Of a stretch of 64,000 nucleotides of DNA, positions 41,175 through 52,000 are shown one piece after another. This DNA comes from Mesostigma viride. Lineage: Eukaryota; Streptophyta; Mesostigmatophyceae; Mesostigmatales; Mesostigmataceae. Position 1 is the first letter of the stretch; each line of letters opens with the position of its first letter. The translations under genes were made by a program, and so were the position numbers. The DNA lies in assembly GCA_009746045.1 (NCBI GenBank), contig RPFO01000418.1:394501-458500 (forward strand), in the 5' to 3' direction. Under the pieces are notes generated by a model. It saw only the letters and a list, made by a program, of their open reading frames with translations. It ran no database searches and was not told the origin of the DNA.

Positions 41175-42956
41175 TTAATTAATTAATTAATTAGACTCGT
41201 GCTCCCGTTGGGGAGTCACGGAGCATTAACCCCGATGAATGGATGGATGGGTGCAAACATTCCTACCGGTCTAATCTATCTACATTGGCTACATACTACA
41301 TCTATCTAGCAACATTCTAACTACATCATCTATCTAGGCAGCCGCACGCTGCCCTAGGGGGAGCTATCTAGCGTGCCTCCCGTGGGATTGCACACGCGGG
41401 CGCTTCCCCACTGGGGGGGCTCGTTGTCCTCTATGACCTGGGCCCACTTGGCCTTGTCCATCATCTTCTTCCAAATCACGGAGAGGCCGAGGCCCCCCAT
41501 GTCCTCTACTAGCTGTTCTTTGAAGGTGCGGGCCTTGCGGCGTCTAACATCACTGGGCCCAGCCCACGTCAGGAGGTGCCGGCCAGGCTGGGCTGGTCGC
41601 AGTCCTGCGGGGGGCCACGTGAGGTGTCTACCTGATTGGTGCGAGCTAGGTGCCCTACTAGCTGCAGGCGGCGTTGCTTAATTGTGCTGGTGATATAGGG
41701 CATGCCCTGGTACAGGTCCTCATTGCGGACATGAGCAGCATATCCTACTCTGAAAATGGAACGCAGCATGCTGGTGACCGCGCCGTCCAGCTTGCGGGCC
41801 AGGTCGGCGGTGAGGGTCCACGTCTCGGCGCCATACGTGAGAACAGGAAGGACGAGGACCTTGAACAGGTCCTGTTTCTCGATCTTGCCCAGGGGCTTGC
41901 GCCATAGGGCCCGGTACTGGCGTAAAGCGTGCCAGGCGAGGGAGATGCGGTGGTCCACATCCACCTCGCAGCTAGGGAGCAGGCTGCCCAGCAGCTTAAC
42001 GCGGTCCCGATACAGGACTCGAGAGCCGTCTAGGAGATAGAGGGGCGGCGCTGAGGTGGTGAGCCCAACCGCCAGGGCCTCTGTCTTCTTGCTGACCTCA
42101 AGCCCCACTGCACGGGCCTCGAGAGCCAGGCAGTCAAGCCATGTCTGCACGTGCTCAGTGTCCTCAAAGAGGGTGGTGTCGTCTGCGTAAATGATGTCTG
42201 CCAGCCGAATCTCCGTGTCCGCACCGCCATGCCAGAATTTGTTAGCAACCTGCACTCCTGGTTCCCTGCCCACGATGCGGGCAAATCGCTTGCGCGCCTG
42301 AATCATTACGTATTCGACAACAATAATGAACAGGTAGGGCGACAGCACGCAGCCCTGCCACACACCCTTCTGTAAAGGGCATGGGGGCGTGGTCCCGTAA
42401 GAAGTGCGCACCGAAGTGGTGGACCCTTCATACAGGTTGCGGATGACAGCAATCAGGGGGCGGGGGATCCGGAACAACTCGAGGATGTCCCAAAGCGCAG
42501 GCCAGAAAACTGAATCGAAGGCTTTGATGAAGTCCACCAGCACAAGGTGCAAAGGGGACTCACCAGGCTGAAGGCGTTGCAGTTCCTCCACCAGTCGGCG
42601 AGTAGCGAAGAGCGCCTGTACTGTGTTGCGACCTGAACGGAAGCCGTGCTGAGTCTCGCTGAGGTGACCGTCCAGGGCCGTGCGCAGGCGGTTCAGGATG
42701 AGCCGCATAAGAAGCTTGAGGGGGGCACTTTGAATGCACACCCCTCTGTAGTTGCCGGGGTCGGCAGGCGACCCCTTGTTCTTGTACAGCATCGTGCGAA
42801 AACTGTGTTGCCAGGCCGCTGGAGGTGGTTGCGACGACAGCAGAAGGCGGTTGCAGATGTCCCGGAAGAGCAGCATAACACCTGTGTCCTCGAATTCGGC
42901 TGCAAGTTTTACAACTGCGGCCGGAATCTCGTCAGAGCCGGTGGCTGCGTCATAAC
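41175..42956 (-). mobile_element. LINE family C copy inserted in the (GATG)n array
   Basis: The 3' end is at the left: (ATTA)n tail, GTGCTCCCGTTGGGGAGTCA hairpin (about 41196-41215), a short GATG run, then ORF2 from 41340 upward. The 5' end stops at the start of the RT domain (42956), where the GATG array resumes. It is the most complete RT domain in the window. Confidence 0.88.
41569..42956 (-). pseudogene. LINE C ORF2: reverse transcriptase domain, open but 5'-truncated and C-terminally frameshifted
   Basis: The frame reads from [16 protein letters not shown] (motif 0) through [20 protein letters not shown] (motifs 1-2), [30 protein letters not shown] (catalytic Asp, motif A), [20 protein letters not shown] (motif B), [13 protein letters not shown] (YADD, motif C) and [11 protein letters not shown], to the thumb (TYGAETWTL) and [16 protein letters not shown] one-base loss in a G run at about 41610-41617, compared with 37280-37287, ends the frame early; the rest of the C-terminus continues in another frame to about 41360. 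The apparent N-terminus of Ile-His-Pro-Ser repeats is the translated GATG array and not protein. Confidence 0.85.
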
Positions 42957-43252
42957 GATGGATGGATGGATGGATGGATGGATGGATGGATGGATGGATG
43001 GATGGATGGATGGATGGATGGATGGATGGATGGATGGATGGATGGATGGATGGATGGATGGATGGATGGATGGATGGATGGATGGATGGATGGATGGATG
43101 GATGGATGGATGGATGGATGGATGGATGGATGGATGGATGGATGGATGGATGGATGGATGGATGGATGGATGGATGGATGGATGGATGGATGGATGGATG
43201 GATGGATGGATAGATGGATGGATGGATGGATGGATGGATGGATGGATGGATG
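42957..43252 (+). repeat. (GATG)n array, right part
   Basis: About 74 units with one TAGATG variant. It was contiguous with 40541-41174 before the LINE C insertion, giving about 930 bp in all. 43253-43290 (CAATCCTACCGGTCTAATCT) is the continuing 3' UTR of the outer LINE C. Confidence 0.93.
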
Positions 43253-43308
43253 GAGACACGCAATCCTACCGGTCTAATCTATCTACAAAAAACAATCCTA
43301 CTCTATAT

Positions 43309-43428
43309 CTGATTTGGCACGCCGCAAAGGTGAAAACCATTTGCATTCAGTGCCGGTCCGCGGAAAACGCGGAAAAACGCCATCTGCAAATGAATCCGAC
43401 CGGAATCGAACTGGGGACCTCTCGCACC
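43309..43428 (-). repeat. tRNA-like dispersed repeat, second copy
   Basis: About 95% identical by eye to 32097-32217, with the same B-box-like AGTTCGATTCC (43402-43412, minus strand). It stops at CTCGCACC, so the part upstream of the tRNA-like 3' half is not shared. Confidence 0.55.
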
Positions 43429-44725
43429 CCTACTCTACATCTATCCATGGTGCCCGCGAAATGATCATGCACGGTAGATGGCCTAGCCTTGCTCTACAGT
43501 CTGTAGCCAGTTGCTCTAGTTGCCACACCGCCAGCCTAGCTATGCCCCGCCTTGCATCGCACGTTCGCTCACGCCAGCCCAGCCATGCAATGCTCACACG
43601 GGTCTTTTTGCACCCACAGGGAATGCCGGATCGCTTCGACAGGTCCGATTGTGCACCCTGTGGCATGCCACTGGCATGAGGGAAGAGGGGGGTCCCTGCC
43701 CTTCCCGCTGTGCACACATAGGGATTAAAAGCACTTTGGTGCTCCGTCACTCCCCAACGGGACCACGTGTTTAATTATGTAATTAATGGACAATATGCAA
43801 TAGACAATATGTTGCGGGGATGCAAGTACGCTGCTTTCCCAGCTAGGCACACGATCTCTGTCTCATGCACTGGAAACCAAGTGCACCGCGTGCCTCACCC
43901 ATCGTTCATTAGAATTAGACAACCAGGTGTCCTAAGACTCCAATGCAGGCTAAAATTCCACTGATAAGCAAGCATTGGCTGTCTCACGGATACAAGTGGG
44001 TGGGTGGACGGGTGCCCAACCACGTACGTACCCGAATAGACAATTACATTACTAGCTGGAACTATGCAATCTGACTCTTTTCGTGAGGGGAACAGCCCTT
44101 GCAAAGCCTAGAGCCTCGCCTGAGCACCCCTGGTATCCTTCAATGGGTCGAGAACCAGGCAAGCTCATGGTACAAAGCCGTTCTCGGGAACCTACATTGA
44201 AGACCTCCCTGGGAATGAAGTCATCCGCTGCTTGATTATGGTCATGACCATGGTATCCACAAGACAACCAGCGCAGGCATGGCATTACTATACTATAGTG
44301 ACCATGGTATCCATGAGACAACCAGCGACGGCCGGAAATCAGGAGAATGCGGACCATGGTAGCTCGAGCCTGCTGTAGTCTTATCCTCGTTTGTCTAGTC
44401 GTTCACGATGAAACGGATATGTGCAGCCGTGGACATTGAAAGTTATGGCTGGCTTATGGTCTGATTACGGTCATCCCCGAGACCTTTCAAGCAGCTTGCG
44501 TGCCATGAAGCACTGACTGCCGGCCCCGTGCAGGGTTACGGGAATCGCTGCAGCCACTGAGAAAGGCCCATGACATGTATTGCAGGAGATCTGCCCTGCC
44601 ACACGTGCATCATGAGCACCACAGCAAGGAAAATGGGTCCCTGGGTACTCATGGGTCGCCACCCACCTATCCTTCATCAGGGTCTGCAATAGTGTGGAGT
44701 GCATGCGCTGCAGCAGATCTCTATT
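43429..44725. other. Repeat-rich spacer left of the FKBP gene
   Basis: 43618-43720 is an inverted copy of the dispersed repeat at 37604-37700. 43735-43790 carries CGTCACTCCCCAACGGGACC with an AT tail. 44260-44420 has two copies of GAGACAACCAGCG and one of the GGTAGCTCGAGCCTGC repeat. No gene is supported. Confidence 0.5.
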
Positions 44726-45400
44726 TTACTTTAAATCCATCAGCTCGATGTCGAAATGCAACGTCTTCTCGCTCAAGGGGTTGTTGCCGTCCAGGACAAC
44801 CGTCGCCTCGTTCTTCTCTATCAGGACGGCCTTCCGGCCGCCAGGGAGGACGGTTACGTCACCAACGTTAAGGGTGTCCGTGAGCATCGACGCAGGAAGC
44901 GTGAGCACGAGCTTGGGATCTCGGGCTCCGTACGACTCTGACGGTGGGACGCTAAAACTCTTCTTCTCCCCGACGCGCATACCAAGAACCGCGTTGTTGA
45001 AGTTGCGCATCATGGAATCTGCCATCACCCTCTCGTCTCCCAGCTTGAACGAGAACGGCTTTCTTGTTGGCACCTTCTCGTCTGGGACGGTAGTTGCAAA
45101 CATTCCCAAATCCGTTTTCCCCGTGTAATTAATGAATGCCATATCACCCACTGCCGCTGCCTTACCAGCCATGGCTACCACGCGGATGCCCCTTGGGATG
45201 CCCTCTACGCTATGACGGGCAGGCTTAACAAGCAATCTGCAGCCGCTGAAACCGTTTGGTCTCGCCAGGGCGAACCCTGCGGCGGGGTGGTAGGACACTC
45301 GGCTTTGCCTCGCAGAATGCGTAACAGCAGGAATCGCAAAATTTTCAACCGAGCACAATGACGAGCAGGACAGCAAGGGTCGCGCCGTCACTGAACTCAT
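44726..45400 (-). CDS. FKBP-type peptidyl-prolyl isomerase, SlyD-like, probably plastid-targeted (224 aa)
   Basis: A folding helper that isomerises Xaa-Pro bonds, by family. It is a single uninterrupted exon. Residues 1 to about 75 are Ser/Arg/Ala-rich like a transit peptide. The FKBP core starts at VGDMAFINYTGKTD (84-97) and includes NAVLGMRVGEKKSFSVPP (136-153) and ESYGARDP (155-162). An insert-in-flap-like region (about 164-206) follows, and the SlyD-type end DGNNPLSEKTLHFDIELMDL closes the fold. The usual Phe-Asp pair of the active site is Phe101-Ala102 here, and the Val-Ile pair is Met-Met, while Tyr157 is kept. Isomerase activity may be weak; chaperone function from the flap could remain. 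It is divergent from the D-enzyme gene, with 651 bp between starts. Confidence 0.88.
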   Translation of the reverse strand: MSSVTARPLLSCSSLCSVENFAIPAVTHSARQSRVSYHPAAGFALARPNGFSGCRLLVKPARHSVEGIPRGIRVVAMAGKAAAVGDMAFINYTGKTDLGMFATTVPDEKVPTRKPFSFKLGDERVMADSMMRNFNNAVLGMRVGEKKSFSVPPSESYGARDPKLVLTLPASMLTDTLNVGDVTVLPGGRKAVLIEKNEATVVLDGNNPLSEKTLHFDIELMDLK

Positions 45401-46051
45401 CCCTTCGACGACTGCCGCAGCAAACGGCGTCTTGCAAAATGCCTAGCTTTCCTTTTTCAAACTTGGCAAGAGGGATCCTCTACGATTTAGGGCGACCAAC
45501 TGCTGCAAAGATCTTATCAGCACGCAGCAGCACTTCGTCGTGGTCACATGTCGACCTGGAAGGACCTCGCACGTGCAGACGTGCTCCTCACCTGTTTCTC
45601 GCCTGTGGTCGGCATACAGTGCCGGCAGGCTGCTGTCTCCTGTACCAGCCTCCGCCGTAGGTGGTACGTCTTGTTCTGGGATTGCTCCTACTCAGTCAAC
45701 GGTAATATAGCCGTTTATTATTCCACACTTCCATCCAATCCCAAGTACTAGTAGTTAGTTCTGTCGACGGGGTGGGCAGTTCACCGTGCGCGCCACGACA
45801 TGACGTGACAGTCATCGGACTTGTGCGGCACCGAACCGCCACCGATGCGGTCCCTCAACAGCAAGATCTCGCTCAGCGACTCGGCCCGCTGCTGCCTTGG
45901 CAAAAAGATCCACCCAACAAATCGAGCCATGTTCGCAATGCACGAGATCTGCGGGCGTTTAGGGCGGAAGGGAAGGAAGGCGAGAAGGCAGGCAAATCGG
46001 TATCTCCCGGCCTCTATATTATCAATTTCCTGACCTTAGTGACGCTCGGTC
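45401..46051. promoter_or_regulatory. Shared upstream region between FKBP (-) and D-enzyme fusion (+)
   Basis: The 651 bp between the two divergent start codons must hold both 5' UTRs and promoters. A TATATTAT at 46014-46021 lies about 30 bp before the D-enzyme ATG, but that is too close for a TATA box if there is a normal 5' UTR. No other element can be assigned. The region has no repeat copies, unlike its surroundings. Confidence 0.5.
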
Positions 46052-49000
46052 ATGGTTTCCGTCGTGTGCGCGACGCGGGCCGGTGCCATCGCCAATGCTA
46101 CCGTTAAACCCGCGAAGCTCGGGACGAGCGTGTCGTCGTCTGCACATCGCTGCCTGGCTCCGAAACGGAGCCAATTCTCGGGGGCAGCCTTGCCATTAAA
46201 GGTAAAAACCCCTAGCAGGGTGGAATCTAGCAGGAGAATTGCCGTCGCCTCCACTGAAGATGACTATCCCTACCCTTGGGGAAAGAATGTGGAATCTCTT
46301 CCACTGCCGGCGACGTGGATTAGGCAGGATGACAAGCGCGTCGGTGGCGTGTTGCTGCACCCGTCAAGCCTGCCCGGCAATGAGGCACTCGGCACCCTTG
46401 GCAAGGAGGCCCACGCATTTGTCGACTGGCTCGCAGAGGCAGGGCTCGGGCTCTGGCAGGTGAAGAAAAATTGCTTCGAAATTGCTTTTAATCTACTGCG
46501 ACCGCGTCCTAGGTCGGTCTTATCTCGCCAGCTTTGCTGCAGCTCGCCCCATTCCGCATGTCGCGGCAGAAATGCACTCACCTGCGTCGCTCTAGCACCT
46601 GCGTGTCCTCATCGGTCTGTCGGTCTCTGTCACCCCAATGCATCGGCTTTGGTTCATGGGCACCTGGAACTTGTGACTCGTCATGCGTCCCATGATCGCA
46701 CGACGGCCAGATTCTGCCACTGGTGCCGCCAGACAAGGACGGCTCCCCCTACTCCAGCTCAGAGGCCTTCGCGGGCAGCCCGTGGCTGATCGACATCACC
46801 GAGTTGGTTCGGCTGGGCCTGCTCCCACCCGAGGACCTGCCGCTGGGGGAGAAGTTCACCACCTGGTCGGATGTAAGTATGAAGTTCTCGAACAGGTCAG
46901 ATGTGAGTGTACAATTCACCACCTGGTCGGATGTAAGTATAAAGTTCACGAACAGGCCCAATGTGAGTGTACAATTCACCACCTGGTCGGATGTAAGTAT
47001 ACTCACATTCCAACATGCGTACGAGGAGAGCATCGTTGTTTATTTGAATCAGTATTCCCCTCCCCCTCCCCCCCGCTCCCTCTCGCATGGCATCCCTTAA
47101 AACCAAGCCAACTTGTATGATTGTATTGTTGGTGGCCCATTGAAGCGTTACATGCTGCATGGCCTTTTTCCTCATTCAAGTGCCTTATTGGCCTTTGAAT
47201 GACCAATAAATAAGGGATGGTGTTCTACATGGCCAAGAGTTGCATGGTTGTCCTTACGGATGAATTGCCCCGCTGCACATTCCCAGCGCCCCCCACCACA
47301 ATTTTCTTTATACCATCCCCCACCGCGTTGTTGTTATATCTCTCGCCCCGAACTGTCATATTGTTGTTAGACTCTCTCATCCTCTTGTTGTACTGTGATA
47401 CTCTGTTATCCTCTTTATCTGTTATCATCCTTTTGTTATCATCTTGTTATACTCTTGTTGTACTGTGATAATCCTATTTATCTCGTATAATCCTTTTGTT
47501 ATCATCTTGTTGTACTGTGATGCTCTGTCATCCTCTTTATCTCTTATCATCCTTTTGTTATCATCTTGTTATACTCTGTCACGCTGTTGTTATATCTTCT
47601 CTCACCCCACCCCAACCTTGTTATTGTGTCTCCCACCACCCAACACCACCCCGTTGATTTCATGCCCCCACTCTTAACACCCCGGCAGCTGTTTGCCAAC
47701 AAAGGCGCGCTGCTGACCAAGGCCCAACCCCTTGCTGTTGTTTCGCTCACCCCACCACCACCACCACCACCTTATTCTTTCTCACCCGACCACCACCACG
47801 TTAATCTTTCTCACCCCACCACCACCACATCAATGTTTCTCACCCCACCACCACCACATCAATGTCTCTCACCCCACCACCACCACATCAATGTTTCTCA
47901 CCCGACCACCACCACATCAATGTTCCTCACCCCACCACCACCACATCAATGTTTCTCACCCCACCACCACCACATCAATGTTTCTCACCCCACCACCACC
48001 ACATCAATGTTCCTCACCCCACCACCACCACATCAATGTTTCTCACCCCACCACCACCACATCAATGTTCCTCACCCCACCACCACCACATCAATGTTCC
48101 TCACCCCACCACCACCACATCAATGTTCCTCACCCCACCACCACCACATCAATGTTTCTCACCCCACCACCACCACATCAATGTTTCTCACCCCACCACC
48201 ACCACATCAATGTTCCTCACCCCACCACCACCACATCAATGTTCCTCACCCCACCACCACCACATCAATGTTTCTCACCCCACCACCACCACATCAATGT
48301 TTCTCACCCCACCACCACCACATCAATGTTCCTCACCCCACCACCACCACATCAATGTTTCTCACCCCACCACCACCACATCAATGTTCCTCACCCCACC
48401 ACCACCACATCAATGTTCCTCACCCCACCACCACCACATCAATGTTTCTCACCCGACCACCACCACATCAATGTTCCTCACCCCACCACCACCACATCAA
48501 TGTTTCTCACCCCACCACCACCACATCAATGTTTCTCACCCCACCACCACCACATCAATGTTCCTCACCCCACCACCACCACATCAATGTTTCTCACCCC
48601 ACCACCACCACCTTATTCTTTCTCACCCCACCACCACCACATCAATGTTCCTCACCCGACCACCACCACATCAATGTTTCTCACCCCACCACCACCACAT
48701 CAATGTTTCTCACCCGACCACCACCACATCAATGTTCCTCACCCCACCACCACCACATCAATGTTCCTCACCCCACCACCACCACATCAATGTTTCTCAC
48801 CCCACCACCACCACATCAATGTTTCTCACCCGACCACCACCACATCAATGTTCCTCACCCCACCACCACCACATCAATGTTCCTCACCCCACCACCACCA
48901 CATCAATGTTTCTCACCCCACCACCACCACATCAATGTTCCTCACCCCACCACCACCACATCAATGTTTCTCACCCCACCACCACCACATCAATGTTTCT

Positions 49001-52000
49001 CACCCCACCACCACCACCTTATTCTTTCTCACCCCACCACCACCACATCAATGTTCCTCACCCGACCACCACCACATCAATGTTCCTCACCCCACCACCA
49101 CCACATCAATGTTTCTCACCCCACCACCACCACATCAATGTTTCTCACCCCACCACCACCACATCAATGTTCCTCACCCCACCACCACCACATCAATGTT
49201 CCTCACCCCACCACCACCACATCAATGTTTCTCACCCCACCACCACCACATCAATGTTCCTCACCCCACCACCACCACATCAATGTTTCTCACCCCACCA
49301 CCACCACATCAATGTTTCTCACCCCACCACCACCACATCAATGTTCCTCACCCCACCACCACCACATCAATGTTTCTCACCCCACCACCACCACATCAAT
49401 GTTCCTCACCCCACCACCACCACATCAATGTTCCTCACCCCACCACCACCACATCAATGTTTCTCACCCCACCACCACCACATCAATGTTTCTCACCCCA
49501 CCACCACCACATCAATGTTCCTCACCCCACCACCACCACATCAATGTTTCTCACCCCACCACCACCACATCAATGTTCCTCACCCATCATCCCCAAGCCG
49601 TGTTCCCTGCACGATTACAACCGCCCCTGCAGCTGTTTGCCAAGAAGGGCGCCCTGCTGACCAAGGCCGCGCGGGCCCTGCTCGATGGCAAGGCCTTCTC
49701 GACCGCGTGTTCTGTGGAGCTGCTGACGGAGTTTGAGTCGTTCAAGAACCAGTACACGTGGCTGAGAGAGGCCGCGCTGTTCATGGTGCGTGGGAAGACA
49801 GTAGCCGTCTGTGTCCCCACCCCCCTGCCTGGTATTGTTGCAGCGGATGCAAGAAGTGGTGCTCCCACCCCCCTGCCTAGTATTGTGGTAGCGGATGCAA
49901 GTAAAAATATGGTAGTATATTGCAGCGGATGCAAGAAGTTGCGCCGGGTTTGATTTATAAAAAGAAACAGCACTCTTAACTGAGAGCGGCTTTTATGGTA
50001 AGGGGAGAGGTGCTCAGTGAGCTTGCCTAGGTCACTTACTCACGTGATCCAAGTTTTTCTCCTTTTCAATGGCTTGCCCCCGAGACCACTGACATTATGG
50101 TACAGTCATTCACGCCTTAAGTTGAGTTCGAGGTTTTACACAGGTCAACCCAACTTAAGGCGTGAACCCAACTTAAGGCGTGAATGGCTCTACTAAATCG
50201 TACTTATTTGAACTAAAGATACTAAAACATACTATTATGAACTACATCGAACTTGGAAAGCCGAAATCGTATGCGACCCAACTTAAGGCGTGAACACAAC
50301 TTAAGTCAACCCAACGTAAGGCGTGAATGACTGTATGGGCACTAGGCTTTGGACACAGGACCTGTGTGAATGGAGGTACCTGTTTGGGTCTTACATCATG
50401 GATGCGCGTTCCATCATGGGGACACGCGTTCGACGTCACCAGGCGGAGGTCTAGTCTTTTTTTTTCTTTGTTCTGAGGTTTCTGAGGTCTTCTCCGCGGC
50501 CACGAATGCTTCTCATGAACCAGTTACTGCAGCTTGTCCACGCCTACTCTACGGCTTCGGAGGGCTACCACTCCTTGACGGGTGGGATTCTAGCGATTGG
50601 GTTATGGGAACTAGCCCATAGGACAGTTGAGCATCTATTGGCTGCCTCGATCTTCCTGTTTGCTGTCCGCATCCAATAAAGCATTGCTGTGTGTAACCAT
50701 AACCTTGTTGCTCGCCCTTCTTCTCTTCCCTTCTTCCTAATCCCCATTCACCTGCCCACGCCCAACTCGCTCGAGCTTTTTTTTTTCTGATGGGAAAGGT
50801 GTGGAACCAAGAGGGGCGATGAATAGTCGGAAAATGCTAATGTAACACACTCCACCCGAACGCCTACCAAAACCCCGCCCGCCCGCCCCCCGCCTCCCCC
50901 CCCCCCACTCAGGTGGCCACCAATGTCCACCCGGGTAAGTCCTGGTGGGAGTGGCCCGCGGCCCTGCGTGACCGCGACCCCTCCGCGCTGGCTGCCTTTG
51001 AGAAGCAGCACTTGGCAGGGATCCAGGAGCAGGAGGCTATCCAGTTTCTGTTCGAGCGCCAGTGGCAAGCGCTCAAGAAGCACGCAAACTCGCTCGGCAT
51101 CCGCCTCGTGGGCGACATGCCCATCTACGTGGGCGCCCACTGCACGTCCGTGTGGGCTCACCAGGAGTTGTTCATGCTGGACCCCGTCACCAAGGCCCCT
51201 GCGGCCGTCTCTGGCGTCCCCCCGGATCTCTTCAGCGCCGACGGCCAGCTGTGGGGTTCTCCACTCTACAAATGGGAGGCACACAAGGCGGAGGGCTTCA
51301 AGTGGTGGGTGGAGCGTCTCAAGCGGAACTTCCAGCTGGCGGACATCTGCCGTATCGATCACTTCCGGGCTTTCGCTGGGTACTACAATAATGCTGCGGA
51401 TGCCCCCAATGCCCGGTCGGGGCACTGGGAGGAAGGCCCCGGGCTGGCGTTGTTCGAGGCTTGCAGGAAAGCGCTGGGTGGTGCCAGGGTGCCCATTATC
51501 GCCGAGGACTTGGGGTTTGTGACCGAGGACGTGGTCAAGCTGAGGGAGGACATCGGGGCCCCGGGCATGTTGGTGCTTCAGTTCGCGTGGGGCGGGGCCA
51601 ACCCGACGAACGTCTACCTTCCCCACAACCACTATGCGAACGCATTCGTGTACCCCGGCACGCACGACAACGACACCACCGTGAGCTGGTGGCAGGGTCT
51701 ACCGGACGGCGACAAGGCGTTCCTGCGGAGGTACCTCCGCTACGAGGGGGACGACATCGAGTGGGAGCTGATCCGGACCTCGTTCCGGTCGCCCGCAGAC
51801 TCAGCGGTCGTGGCCATGCAGGTGGGTATCATATTCATATTATTATTATTATTATTATTGTTATTATTATTATTGTTATTATTATTATTATTATTATTAC
51901 TATGCAGGTGCGTGCCCGCAGGTTGATAGGGCTCAACATCCCCATGTCGTCCCAATCGGGATATTCCGTGGTCGTGGCCATGCAGGTGCGTGCCTGCCAG

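Noticed and set aside
41569-43263. 564-residue protein with an Ile-His-Pro-Ser N-terminus
   Set aside because: The N-terminal third is the translated (GATG)n array joined by insertion to a truncated LINE C ORF2.
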